A DNA stretch of 64,000 nt, taken from a bacterium. GTDB taxonomy: Bacteria; Vulcanimicrobiota; JABDET01. Below the pieces are notes generated by a model. The model saw nothing but the letters and a program-made list of their open reading frames with translations. It was not told the DNA's origin and did not search any database. The translations under genes and the position numbers were made by a program. How positions within the stretch are numbered: the first letter of the stretch is position 1; the number at the start of each line of letters is the position of its first letter. Shown piece after piece: positions 17,215 to 25,973 of the stretch. The stretch is from NCBI GenBank assembly GCA_021817145.1, contig JAKAVV010000006.1, forward strand, positions 1 to 64,000. The letters are read 5' to 3'.

Positions 17215-18504
17215 TTAACGAGATCCTGCTAAATCTGCTTCCAGCAGCCAACGATAAACAGGTTTAATCGTTATTTTATACTTGCCAAGCTGAATCTCCC
17301 CTTCTTCCTCGTATGTCAGGATAAGCCCTTCTTCAATTTTAAGCTCTTTCATCCCTTCAACCAGAGATTTGACTTCTCTGTCTTTCACTTTTATATCCTC
17401 CAATGTCCAAGAGACTTGAATTAAATTTTGAATCTTGTTCTTTTCTCTGATCATAAAATCTATCTCTAAATGATTTCTAGTTTTATAGTAATAGATTTCT
17501 TTCTGCATTCTCTTGATCTGGAGGAATACAACATTTTCCAGCATTCTTCCCTTGTCTTCAGAAAATTTAAAAGATACCCATTCAGCAAGCCCTGTATCAA
17601 TCGCATAAATTTTTTTAAGGGCTTTCTCTTGCTTTTTTAAAGAATATGAAAATTGAGGAAGTTCGCAAATTAAAAATGCTTCTTTAAGGTATTCAAGGTA
17701 AGCTGTAATCAAGGCAAAGGAAGAATCGAAAGTTTTTTTCAAAGCTTCAATGGAAATGATTTTGGCGGAATGGGTAAGGGTATAGACAGCCACCTTCTCT
17801 AATATTTTTGTCTCGCGCACTGAGTGCCGCATCATGATATCGCGTTGAATGATGTCAAAAAAGTAATTCTTTAATAGTTCTTGTTTTCCCGTGAGAACAA
17901 CTTCTGGAAACCCGCCAATCTGCAAGTAATCTGCAAATCTTTTTTTGATCATTGATTCTTTCAAGACAAGATCTTTTTTATTTTTAATTTCGACTTCTTT
18001 GAATTGCAGAAACTCTTTAAAAGAAAGAGGAAAAACAGGATAAGATAGATGCCTTCCTGTCAGCAGAGCTGCTATTTCTCTGCTTAAAAGAGAAGCTGAG
18101 GATCCAGTGACAAAAATTCTGTATTTTTCAGTGTCCCTTAATTTTCTCAAGTACCGCTCCCATTGAGGAATACCCTGAATTTCATCAAATAATAAATAAC
18201 TTAAATCAGGAGAATAATATTCATAAAAAACAGCAAGGATTTCCTCGATGATCCCAGGATCTTGATTTTCCACAAAAAATGGATCCTCAAAATTGATGAA
18301 TAAAAATCCATTTGGACGAACTTTTCTGGCGATGAGTTTTAACAGTGAAGATTTACCGCTTCTTCTTGGTCCAAGCAAATCCACAATTTCCTTACTCTTT
18401 AGATCCATATTGTCCAGAGTTGATCGAGGATGCAGCAGGCCTTGTTCCGCGTTCTTTTTCCAAAAATCAATCACCTTAATGATTTGTTCTGTTCTACTTA
18501 TCAT
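17215..18504 (-). CDS. AAA_14/DUF4143 ATPase
   Basis: A 429-residue P-loop ATPase of the AAA_14 plus DUF4143 architecture, widespread on mobile DNA and of unknown role. Walker A is GPRRSGKSS (45-53), Walker B YLLFDEIQ (about 105-112), a sensor VTGSSASLL follows, and the C-terminal DUF4143 domain holds EIDFMI near residue 350, a restriction-endonuclease-like remnant typical of the family. It is flanked on both sides by scraps of neighbouring genes, consistent with a duplicated and rearranged segment. Confidence 0.9.
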   Translation of the reverse strand: MISRTEQIIKVIDFWKKNAEQGLLHPRSTLDNMDLKSKEIVDLLGPRRSGKSSLLKLIARKVRPNGFLFINFEDPFFVENQDPGIIEEILAVFYEYYSPDLSYLLFDEIQGIPQWERYLRKLRDTEKYRIFVTGSSASLLSREIAALLTGRHLSYPVFPLSFKEFLQFKEVEIKNKKDLVLKESMIKKRFADYLQIGGFPEVVLTGKQELLKNYFFDIIQRDIMMRHSVRETKILEKVAVYTLTHSAKIISIEALKKTFDSSFALITAYLEYLKEAFLICELPQFSYSLKKQEKALKKIYAIDTGLAEWVSFKFSEDKGRMLENVVFLQIKRMQKEIYYYKTRNHLEIDFMIREKNKIQNLIQVSWTLEDIKVKDREVKSLVEGMKELKIEEGLILTYEEEGEIQLGKYKITIKPVYRWLLEADLAGSR

Positions 18505-18551
18505 TAAGTATATATTATCATAATTTTAAATTTTAGTCAACTATAATTTAC

Positions 18552-18603
18552 TTTAAAGATGTATTTCGCCTAGGCAGGGGTCGCAGCAGTTGGATTGTTC
18601 ACT
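18552..18603 (-). pseudogene. 3-prime scrap of the 15699-16928 secreted gene
   Basis: About 52 bases match 15762-15813, the last coding part of the secreted LolA-like gene (the NNPAAATPAEVKYIFK region), at about 85%. The rest of this copy is missing. With the ATPase scrap at 15581 it defines a tandem duplication followed by reciprocal loss. Confidence 0.75.
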
Positions 18604-18635
18604 CCGTTAGCCTCTTTGTCAAAGAATGATGCCCT

Positions 18636-18687
18636 ACTTTTTATCGGACAGTACTGCTCAGTACTATAATCTTGCGTGATAAAAAGT
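18636..18687. repeat. Inverted repeat between gene scraps
   Basis: ACTTTTTATC at 18636-18645 pairs with GATAAAAAGT at 18678-18687. Between them the palindrome AGTACT occurs twice (18650-18655 and 18660-18665). It could be an insertion-element end, an operator for the lost gene, or chance in AT-rich DNA. Confidence 0.4.
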
Positions 18688-18708
18688 TTAAAAAATTTTT
18701 TCTATAAT

Positions 18709-18849
18709 CTTGCCACTTTGCCTGTAGAAGTGGATTTAATGGTTTATTCTCCAGAAGAGATTAAAGAGTGGAGTAATGTCCCAAATGCTTTTGTCACAAC
18801 GGCTGTTCGTGAAGGGAAACTTCTGTACAAAAAGAGAAATGAAAAATAA
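18709..18849 (+). pseudogene. MNT nucleotidyltransferase remnant, copy 2
   Basis: The frame open to TAA at 18847 encodes the C-terminal 46 residues of a minimal nucleotidyltransferase antitoxin (VEVDLMVYSPEEIKEWSNV, then FVTTAVREGKLLYKK). The N-terminal half with the GSxxxG...DxD catalytic site is absent, so it cannot be active. Its end overlaps the start of a truncated HEPN frame, the usual order of MNT/HEPN toxin-antitoxin pairs. Confidence 0.75.
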
Positions 18850-18904
18850 AGCCGACTTGGTGCGTGCATGGCTTAAGAAGGCTGAAAGCGACCTCTGCTC
18901 ATAG
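18839..18904 (+). pseudogene. HEPN toxin 5-prime fragment
   Basis: A 21-codon frame (MKNKADLVRAWLKKAESDLC, Ser, stop) that reads like the first helix of a HEPN-domain protein, overlapping the MNT remnant by 11 bases. The remainder is replaced by a TAG and unrelated sequence. HEPN proteins of MNT/HEPN pairs are RNases that this partner would normally silence by nucleotidylation. Confidence 0.65.
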
Positions 18905-18914
18905 GACACGGCTA

Positions 18915-18967
18915 TTTGTCAATTAAATTAACAAAAACAGAAAGGGCAGTAAAAGTATAATTGCAAA
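18915..18967 (-). pseudogene. Signal-peptide scrap resembling the NPCBM genes
   Basis: On the minus strand this stretch reads (L)RKLFAIILLLPFLFLLI and then stops. It resembles the signal peptide MRKLLSILLLFFVFSVMF of the NPCBM-like genes at 12329 and 14592. It is probably a decayed 5-prime end left by the same rearrangements; the match is short, so confidence is limited. Confidence 0.4.
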
Positions 18968-18975
18968 GAGTTTTC

Positions 18976-19608
18976 TCAATGATGAGGTGGAACATAGGGG
19001 GGCACTTTATTGCTGACAGGTTTTAAACTCATTAAGTAATCGTAAATATCATGCAGATCTTGTGTGCTGTACTGAGCATAATCCTGCCACGGCATCGGGG
19101 GCATTAACGGTCTTCCTGTTCCTTTTCCACTCCACTCTGCTTGATATTTTCCAGTTCTGATGACATTGGCGAACTCTTGGAAACTCCAGTTTCCGATCCC
19201 TGTTTTTTTATCAGGGGTTAAATTGGCAGGGAATGAAGTCCCCCATGGTCCTGTATAAGCATGGGTTAAAATATTTGCAACCATGTATCCGGGAGGAACT
19301 TTAAATTTTGGGGGTCTGGCTGCAGCTGGGGCTCCTGATAATTGGCGAGACATATCAGGCATAGGGATCCCTTTGGGTCCTATTTTCCATGGTGTATGAC
19401 AGTCTTCGCAGCCACTGACAGCGACCAGATGCTCCCCTTTTTTAATGGCTGCCTGAAGAGCTTGTTGAGGGTTTAATTTTGTGGGTTGAACAGCAGCCTT
19501 CACTTTTACTTTTGGATGACAAGAGACCATTCCTAAAAGTGCAGCGCCAACTAAAAATCCAGGAAAAAATTTTTTATTAAACTCTTTTTTAAAACCGATC
19601 TTCTTCAT
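18976..19608 (-). CDS. Cytochrome c lipoprotein (monohaem)
   Basis: A 210-residue periplasmic electron carrier. I start at 19608, where AGGAGGAGAT precedes the ATG; the open frame continues 24 codons upstream without a ribosome site. The lipobox GMVSC places Cys30 as the lipid anchor. A single CxxCH lies at 67-71 (SGCEDCHTPW), and the C-terminal half (FPANLTPDKKTGIGNWSFQEF, PLMPPMPW, LHDIYDYLMSLKPVSNKVP) matches class I cytochromes of the diheme/alcohol-dehydrogenase-subunit type, with Met in PPMPW as likely axial ligand. It appears to be a single-gene unit. Confidence 0.88.
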   Translation of the reverse strand: MKKIGFKKEFNKKFFPGFLVGAALLGMVSCHPKVKVKAAVQPTKLNPQQALQAAIKKGEHLVAVSGCEDCHTPWKIGPKGIPMPDMSRQLSGAPAAARPPKFKVPPGYMVANILTHAYTGPWGTSFPANLTPDKKTGIGNWSFQEFANVIRTGKYQAEWSGKGTGRPLMPPMPWQDYAQYSTQDLHDIYDYLMSLKPVSNKVPPYVPPHH

Positions 19609-19749
19609 TGATCTCCTCCTTATTTTAAAAAACTTATTTGCGCTTACCCAAAGGCAGTATGTAAAAGTATAACGACTCAAGTGGGGAATATATCTGCTGC
19701 AGTGAAATTCTAGGAATGTACTAAAATTATGTCTCTCAAATTCTATCTT

Positions 19750-21363
19750 TTAGAACAAATTCCTCTTTTTCAAGAGATCAACAAAAGGATGCCGTTCAAG
19801 AGGTTTTGGGTTTTCTAGATTCATGAGGTGGTTGTAATAAAAAGTTCGAGTTACAGGACCTTTGTGAACAACAAATTCATGCTGTTTACCAACTTTTTGA
19901 AAAGCTTTTTCCAAAGCTGTTTCAGCCAGTAGATTTTGCGATAAGGGACTGAGAGAGAACCAGAGGGAATTTTCCCCCTTCAGTTTTCTAAAATTATCCC
20001 ACCGCGCGAACTGCCCTCCTTTCCCATTTATCAAAAAGGTCAGTGCTTGATTTCCCGTGTAATAGCGAAGCACACTGGAAAGATCGTATGAATCCGTGAG
20101 CATGAAAGTTGGCGCCAGATTTTCCTCTTTTTGGAAGAGTTGATCCGCCTTTTTAGCAAATCCTTTATATCCGAGCAGCTCTTCATAATCTTTCCCTCGC
20201 AGAAATCGTTTAATTCCAATCCCTTGAAAAACTATTCGAAAAGGAAGGACAACCTTTGCTGTTGTTCGCGGAAAGGCAATGGCAGAAGAAAGAGATACTG
20301 TAAAAAACAGGCAGCAGGCTAATCCCCATTTCTGAAGTTTTTTAAATTGTGTCATTCCTGCTGCAGCCACCATTAAGGGGAAATATCCTGGAAGAGCCCA
20401 GTGGATTCCAGCATGAGTCAGAAAAGAGCTGAGCAGAAAAAAGCCTTGTATTGGAAGAATGAAGGATAACAAAAATTGCGAAGAAGAATCTCCAGACAAA
20501 GATTTTTTAACAAGAGAAATAAAAGCGATTAAAAATAGAACAAATAAAAAGGGGGAAACACTTAATGATTCTAGGATCACATAATTGAAAAAAGTGTGGA
20601 AGGGGTCAAGCGGGGTTTTCCCAAGGTGGTCATGCGCCTGGAAAAAAATGTTTTCAAATTTGCGCTGAATATTCCAAATCCAAAATGGAAGTGAAACCAA
20701 AAATCCGGTTCCAACCCCTTTCCAAAAACTTTTCTGAGTTAACCAGTATCTGGATTTTCGATTCAATATAAAAAATAGACCCAATGAAACAGGTAAGAAA
20801 AAGGAAGTGTCCTTGCATAAAATCGCCAGTCCAATTCCTGCGCCTGTTAAGATCCAGTATCTTTCATCTCTCAAGGATTTCCAGGTTGCCCAGAGAGTAA
20901 AAGTCCAGCAGAAGAAAAGCGGGTTGTCAGGAAAAGTTGCAACAGAAGAGATCGCTAGAATGGGCATGAATAAATAGAATAAAAGGGTAAGCCATGCTTT
21001 TTTCGTGTCTCCAAAGTAATCTCGGGCAAAGAGATATAAAAATAATCCTGCCAGAGTGGAGCTGATGAGAGATGGGAGGCGTATCCAGAGAATTTTGTTT
21101 GAAAAAAGGGTGAATACTGCTTGCAGCCAGCCAACCATGGGGGGGTCATCATGGTACCCAAGAGCCAGATGCTTTCCCCAGAGCCAGTAATAAGCCTCAT
21201 CCCCTGTTAAAGGAACTTTCTCCAGGAGAAGAATGCGGAAAGCAAACACAAAGATGACTCCAAAAATCGCTAAAAGAGAGATCTTTTCAGTTTGTTCTTC
21301 TTTAATTCTTTTAAATTCAAAGATGGAATGCTCTTCTCTTACTTTAGAGCCGATAGAAAGCAT
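19750..21363 (-). CDS. GT39-family (ArnT-like) membrane glycosyltransferase
   Basis: A 537-residue polytopic inner-membrane protein. After a short cytoplasmic head it has the PMT/ArnT signature in the first periplasmic loop (LTGDEAYYWLWGKHLALGYH, then DDPPMVGWL), with acidic residues that bind the polyprenyl-phosphate donor, and about 11 further hydrophobic helices. It lies 48 bases after hpnI on the same strand. Acceptor is unknown; lipid A or hopanoid-linked glycan are both possible. The ATG lacks a good ribosome site, but no alternative start is visible because the frame is closed upstream by TGA. Confidence 0.85.
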   Translation of the reverse strand: MLSIGSKVREEHSIFEFKRIKEEQTEKISLLAIFGVIFVFAFRILLLEKVPLTGDEAYYWLWGKHLALGYHDDPPMVGWLQAVFTLFSNKILWIRLPSLISSTLAGLFLYLFARDYFGDTKKAWLTLLFYLFMPILAISSVATFPDNPLFFCWTFTLWATWKSLRDERYWILTGAGIGLAILCKDTSFFLPVSLGLFFILNRKSRYWLTQKSFWKGVGTGFLVSLPFWIWNIQRKFENIFFQAHDHLGKTPLDPFHTFFNYVILESLSVSPFLFVLFLIAFISLVKKSLSGDSSSQFLLSFILPIQGFFLLSSFLTHAGIHWALPGYFPLMVAAAGMTQFKKLQKWGLACCLFFTVSLSSAIAFPRTTAKVVLPFRIVFQGIGIKRFLRGKDYEELLGYKGFAKKADQLFQKEENLAPTFMLTDSYDLSSVLRYYTGNQALTFLINGKGGQFARWDNFRKLKGENSLWFSLSPLSQNLLAETALEKAFQKVGKQHEFVVHKGPVTRTFYYNHLMNLENPKPLERHPFVDLLKKRNLF

Positions 21364-21411
21364 GGTGTCTAATTCTGCAATTTTTTTATCAAACCTTTTC
21401 TCCTTTCTTCA

Positions 21412-22605
21412 TTACCTTTCTGCTTTGGCTGTGGATTGAAATTTTCCATCTTTGAAAACTTGATAAATTGTTTCTCCCCAGGTTACTTTACTGCCAGTAA
21501 AAGCCAGGATCCAAAAAATCAATTTAAAAGCTTCATGGACTGGCAGGAATAAAAAAAAAGCGAGATTTTTTTTATCCCCGCCTAAAACGATATGTGAGGC
21601 TGCAGCAGTCAGTATTCTTGTTATTCCCCATACTGCAAGCAGGGTTAGAGAAATTCGAGATAAATGAGATAGAAATAAAGCAGGGATTATCCAGGGAAGT
21701 CCTTGAGAAAAGATGCTGAAAAAATAACCAGCAGGACGGCAGAAACGGTGAGTCCTGGCAGCTCTGACTGCCCTTGTCCAATAATCTTTAAGAGATGCTG
21801 CTTCAGGGTTGTGCTGCACAATAACGCCAGATAAAGCGATTTTGCTCCCTGATTCTTTGACTTTTTTCCCTAATTCATGGTCATCTGCCAGATAATCTCC
21901 TACTGATTCGAACCCTCCTATTGTTTTTAAAACTTCTTGTTTAAAAGCCATGGTTGCCCCAAAAGCAAACCCAAGCCCCCTTTCTAATTTTTCTGAAATT
22001 AAAACCGATGGGAAAAAATCTGAGTGGATGGTTAAGAGTTCAAATATCTCTCCTATTGAATGGGGAGCAGCTGCTCGATATAAGCAGGTGCACATTCCTG
22101 TTTTTGGATCCAGGAGATGAGACACAATATCTTTTAAATAGTAAGGAGGAACAGAAATATCTTGATCCACTGCGATTAAAATATCGCAGTTTGCTCCTTT
22201 CTGCAAATTTGCGAGATTTTGGATTTTTTTATTGGGGAATACTGGAGAGTTTGGAAGACTGTTCTTAGAGACCAGGGTTGTAGGGATTTTGGGGTAATCT
22301 TTTTGGATCTGTTCTATAATCGGAACAGCGGAATCATTCAGGTTGTCCACACCGCATCGAATTTCAGAAGGAGGGTAGGTTTGGGTATGAAAGGCAGCTA
22401 GATTTTTATATGTCTTTTCATTGTTCCCGCGCAGTGGAATGAGAACTGCTGCAGACAAAAGGGGAGGTTGGAGTGTTTGCTTTTCTGGTTCACTCAGGAT
22501 TGGGTGTGTTTTTTTAAAGGTTAGAACGGAATAAAGCCCAAAGATATTGAAAAAGATCGAAAATCCTATGAAAAGATAGGAGGAGTCCCTAAAAAAAGAT
22601 ATCAT
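21412..22605 (-). CDS. hpnI: Hopanoid glycosyltransferase HpnI
   Basis: A 397-residue membrane-associated GT2/GT21-type transferase related to ceramide glucosyltransferase. An N-terminal helix (about 10-30) is followed by SAAVLIPLRGNNEKTYKNL, then the DxD-like AVDQDISVPPYYL, a DDHELGKKVKESG motif, the Q/RxxRW-equivalent WTRAVRAARTHR, and C-terminal membrane helices. In characterised bacteria HpnI adds N-acetylglucosamine to bacteriohopanetetrol. Its start overlaps the hpnG stop by four bases (ATGA). Confidence 0.85.
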   Translation of the reverse strand: MISFFRDSSYLFIGFSIFFNIFGLYSVLTFKKTHPILSEPEKQTLQPPLLSAAVLIPLRGNNEKTYKNLAAFHTQTYPPSEIRCGVDNLNDSAVPIIEQIQKDYPKIPTTLVSKNSLPNSPVFPNKKIQNLANLQKGANCDILIAVDQDISVPPYYLKDIVSHLLDPKTGMCTCLYRAAAPHSIGEIFELLTIHSDFFPSVLISEKLERGLGFAFGATMAFKQEVLKTIGGFESVGDYLADDHELGKKVKESGSKIALSGVIVQHNPEAASLKDYWTRAVRAARTHRFCRPAGYFFSIFSQGLPWIIPALFLSHLSRISLTLLAVWGITRILTAAASHIVLGGDKKNLAFFLFLPVHEAFKLIFWILAFTGSKVTWGETIYQVFKDGKFQSTAKAER

Positions 22606-23369
22606 TTGAAAATCGTTCCATCAGAAAAAACAAAATGATACAGCTTTTTTGAAAGTTGGGAGGAGCGAATCGCAAATTTCATGGAAAATGGGATCCCTGG
22701 CAGTTTTTGTAGAATGAGCAGAATGGCTTTGAGGGGGATAATTTTCCCGTTTTTTACCGCTTTTGAAAAGTCAACAGGGAAACTTTCGCCTGATGTGTCA
22801 CTGATAATTTTAATGCAGTAAAATGGGATATGATATGATTGCATAACAGATCCTAAATAAAAAGATTCCATGTCAACCGCATCTGCTGCAGAAGAAAGGC
22901 TTGCTTTTTCTCCAGAGGTGTGAATAATTGTTTCACTGGTTAGTAAAGCGCCTGAAGCGTTTATTTTCGGGAAATGAGCCCAGTTGTTGCAGGAGATTTT
23001 TTCTCCTGAGAGGTTTTTAATTTCTGCGGGAATGACAAAATCTGCAACTTTAAGAGAAGGGTTTAGTCCTCCAGCAAACCCTATGTTTAGGGTTAGTTTA
23101 GGTTTTTGCTCAGCAATCCACTTAGCTGACTGAATGGCTGGTTCTTTTCCAATTCCTGTTACGACGAAAAGAAAATTTTCATGGTATAGATTTTTTGAGT
23201 CATTTATTTTACCCGTATAAATGGAGAGTGGGAAAAAAGAAGATCCCATTTTGCCTTCATGTTCCCGCTTTGTCAAATTCAGAGTCAATTTGTCCGCTTT
23301 TAAAAAAGGGTCTGCTTCAATGTCTGAAGCAAGACAAATAACTAGTGGACCTGATTCATCCTCTGACAT
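22602..23369 (-). CDS. hpnG: Hopanoid nucleosidase-phosphorylase HpnG
   Basis: PNP/UDP-phosphorylase-fold enzyme that in known hopanoid producers removes adenine from adenosylhopane. I choose the ATG at 23369, where AGGAGA sits about 7 bases upstream; the frame is open to 23438 but that part lies inside hpnA. The 255-residue product has NIGFAGGLNPSLKVADFVIP and the conserved VDMESFYLG near the C-terminus (purine/ribose-binding Met-Glu). It overlaps the hpnA 3-prime end by 14 bases and hpnI by four. Confidence 0.85.
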   Translation of the reverse strand: MSEDESGPLVICLASDIEADPFLKADKLTLNLTKREHEGKMGSSFFPLSIYTGKINDSKNLYHENFLFVVTGIGKEPAIQSAKWIAEQKPKLTLNIGFAGGLNPSLKVADFVIPAEIKNLSGEKISCNNWAHFPKINASGALLTSETIIHTSGEKASLSSAADAVDMESFYLGSVMQSYHIPFYCIKIISDTSGESFPVDFSKAVKNGKIIPLKAILLILQKLPGIPFSMKFAIRSSQLSKKLYHFVFSDGTIFK

Positions 23370-24348
23370 ACCCATTCTCCTGATACCATTTGACAGCTTT
23401 TTTAAGCGCTTCTTCAACTGGTGTTTGGGGGATTCCAAGCTCTTTTTTCGCTTTTGAGGGATCGAAGAACATTTTTTTTCGAGAGAGTTTAACTCCTTCT
23501 AAAGGGATTCCAGGCTCTTTTCTCAGTATGTTTTTAGAGAAAATATGGTTCGCATAAGCCATAAATAAAACTGCTCCATGAGGAAGGCAAAATCTTGGAG
23601 CGGGAAGCCCTGTAATCTGCGACAGAATCTCCAGTATGGTTTTGAAATCTAAATTTTGATTCCCTAAAATATATCTTTCTCCAACCCTTCCTTTTAATGC
23701 GGCTAGAATATGGCCTTCTGCAACATCCTCTGCATCTACAAGATTTAAGCCTGTATTAGTATAAGCAAATAATTTTCGATTTAGAAAATCCACGATAAAT
23801 CTTCCGGTGGGAGTTGGTTTAGAATCATACGTTCCAACAGGAGCGCTTGGGTTTACAATAACAACTGGACAGCCCTGTTGGGCTGCTTTTAAAACTTCCT
23901 GTTCTGCTAAATATTTACTTAATTTATAAGGACCAACCATCTCTTTTTTGGAAATTGGGGTCATTTCAGTTCCAGGTGAACCATCTTCAGGGATTCCAAT
24001 GGTGGCAGTTGAGCTGGTATAAACGATTTTTGCAATCTTAGATTCACGAGCAGCTTGTAAAATGGCTTTTGTCCCTTCAATATTTGTTTGCATAACTTGA
24101 TTCCCTTGAAAACTGGTAAAGCGATAATCTGCAGCAAGATGGAAAAGCCATTCGCACCCTGAAAGGGCTTTTTTTAAATCTTCTTGAGAGTGAAGGTTTC
24201 CGGCAAGAATTTCAATGGGGAGTCCTTCCAGGTTTTTTAAGGAACTGGATGGCCTCACAAAAGCTCTGATTTCATACTTGTGCTGCAGAGCTTTTCTAAC
24301 AACATGACTCCCTAAAAATCCGCTGGCTCCTGTAACTAAAATTTTCAT
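23356..24348 (-). CDS. hpnA: Hopanoid-associated sugar epimerase/reductase HpnA
   Basis: A 330-residue extended short-chain dehydrogenase of the dihydroflavonol-4-reductase group. The Rossmann motif TGASGFLGSHV lies at 6-16, the catalytic Tyr-Lys pair is in YKLSK (about 143-147), and the VNPSAPVGTYDSKPTPTGR segment is typical of HpnA. It is the first gene of hpnA-hpnG-hpnI-GT39. The exact reaction of HpnA is unsettled. It diverges from guaB with 98 bases between the starts. Confidence 0.85.
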   Translation of the reverse strand: MKILVTGASGFLGSHVVRKALQHKYEIRAFVRPSSSLKNLEGLPIEILAGNLHSQEDLKKALSGCEWLFHLAADYRFTSFQGNQVMQTNIEGTKAILQAARESKIAKIVYTSSTATIGIPEDGSPGTEMTPISKKEMVGPYKLSKYLAEQEVLKAAQQGCPVVIVNPSAPVGTYDSKPTPTGRFIVDFLNRKLFAYTNTGLNLVDAEDVAEGHILAALKGRVGERYILGNQNLDFKTILEILSQITGLPAPRFCLPHGAVLFMAYANHIFSKNILRKEPGIPLEGVKLSRKKMFFDPSKAKKELGIPQTPVEEALKKAVKWYQENGYVRG

Positions 24349-24446
24349 GGCATTTTTTAACTTAAATTCAATTCGATAAGGAAAGGTAAATCTTCCTTTA
24401 AAACGAAAAAAGAAATAAAAAGAAATGGCTTGGAAAGGAACATAAC

Positions 24447-25973
24447 GTGGAAAAAAAGAATCGCAGCGCAGCTGAAAGTGAGAACTTGAATATTTTTGGA
24501 AATGGGTCGGCCAAAATGGATCGGCTGGTAAAAGAGGGGCTGACCTTTGACGACATTCTGCTTATTCCGGAGTATTCTGATATTCTTCCTCATGAAGTAG
24601 ATACAACGACGTGGTTGACAGGGAAAATAAGATTAAATATCCCTTTGATTTCATCTGCTATGGATACGGTTACTGAAGCAAGGATGGCCATTGCCCTTGC
24701 TAGAGAAGGGGGAATAGGGATTATTCACCGCAACAGCCCTGTGGAAAAACAAACTGAGGAAGTAGATCGGGTAAAGCGCGCTGAAAGTGGAATGATACGA
24801 AATCCAATCCGCCTGTCACCCGATGATTCGATTGAACGAGCTCTCCAGTACATGGAACTGTATCATATTTCGGGGATTCCTGTGACAGATGAAAAGGGGA
24901 TCCTGGTAGGAATGCTTACAAATCGAGATTTAAGGTTTGAAAAGAATTTCAACCAACCCATTCGAAATTTAATGACTCCTCTCCCTCTTATTACAGCTAA
25001 GGAAGGAACAGGGTTAGACGAAGCCCGTGAAATTCTGCACCGTCATAAAATCGAGAAACTGCCGATTGTGGATAAAGATGGGAAATTAAAAGGTTTAATC
25101 ACAGTTAAAGATATTCAAAAAAAAGCGATGTATCCTTATGCAGCAAAAGATACTCATGGAAGACTTTTAGTAGGGGCAGCTGTTGGAGTAAGAGGGGATG
25201 CCTGGGAGCGAGTAAAGGCTCTTGCTGCGAAAGAAGTAGATGTCATTGTTGTGGACACAGCGCATGGCCATTCTGAAGGGGTTATTGGGATGGTAAAAAA
25301 AATAAAAAAAGAGTTTGATATTCAAGTGATCGCGGGAAATGTCGCTACTGCTGCAGCAGTGGCTGATTTAATTAAGTCAGGAGCAGATGCGGTGAAAGTT
25401 GGAATAGGACCAGGGGCAATCTGCACCACTCGAATTGTGGCAGGTGTTGGAGTGCCGCAGTTCACGGCGATTTATGACTGCTGTCAGATCGCAAAAAAAT
25501 ACGGGATCCCAATTATTGCGGATGGAGGGATCACACATTCAGGGGATATCACAAAAGCCCTTGTTGGTGGAGCTTCATCTGTGATGATAGGAAACTTATT
25601 TGCTGGAACAGACGAAGCTCCAGGAGATGTGATTATTGAACACGGAGAAAGGTATAAAACTTACAGGGGAATGGGAAGCCTTGGAGCCATGAAGATTTAC
25701 TCTAGAGATCGATATGCCCAGGATTTAACCGCAGAATCAAAACTTGTTCCTGAAGGAATTGAAGGGAAAGTCCCTTATAAAGGAGGAGTTCATCGAATTA
25801 TTCAGCAGTTAGTTGGAGGCTTGAGGTCAGGAATGGGTTATCTGGGCTGCAGAAAAATCGAAGATTTAAAGGAGAAGAAATTTATTCGGATCACTCAAGC
25901 AGGAATTCGAGAATCTCATCCCCATTCTCTTACTGAAGTTGAAGAGGCCCCTAATTATTGGGGGATGAGTTAA
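24447..25973 (+). CDS. guaB: Inosine-5'-monophosphate dehydrogenase
   Basis: NAD-dependent oxidation of IMP to XMP, the committed step of GTP synthesis. The 508-residue protein has the (beta/alpha)8 barrel interrupted by a CBS pair (about 115-235), a catalytic Cys326 in [13 protein letters not shown], and the flap [15 protein letters not shown] keep the GTG start because GGAAAGGAA lies just upstream; an internal ATG at 24516 ([13 protein letters not shown]) is the more usual family start, so the first 23 residues may be untranslated. The last 4 bases overlap the convergent gene. Confidence 0.96.
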   Translation: MEKKNRSAAESENLNIFGNGSAKMDRLVKEGLTFDDILLIPEYSDILPHEVDTTTWLTGKIRLNIPLISSAMDTVTEARMAIALAREGGIGIIHRNSPVEKQTEEVDRVKRAESGMIRNPIRLSPDDSIERALQYMELYHISGIPVTDEKGILVGMLTNRDLRFEKNFNQPIRNLMTPLPLITAKEGTGLDEAREILHRHKIEKLPIVDKDGKLKGLITVKDIQKKAMYPYAAKDTHGRLLVGAAVGVRGDAWERVKALAAKEVDVIVVDTAHGHSEGVIGMVKKIKKEFDIQVIAGNVATAAAVADLIKSGADAVKVGIGPGAICTTRIVAGVGVPQFTAIYDCCQIAKKYGIPIIADGGITHSGDITKALVGGASSVMIGNLFAGTDEAPGDVIIEHGERYKTYRGMGSLGAMKIYSRDRYAQDLTAESKLVPEGIEGKVPYKGGVHRIIQQLVGGLRSGMGYLGCRKIEDLKEKKFIRITQAGIRESHPHSLTEVEEAPNYWGMS

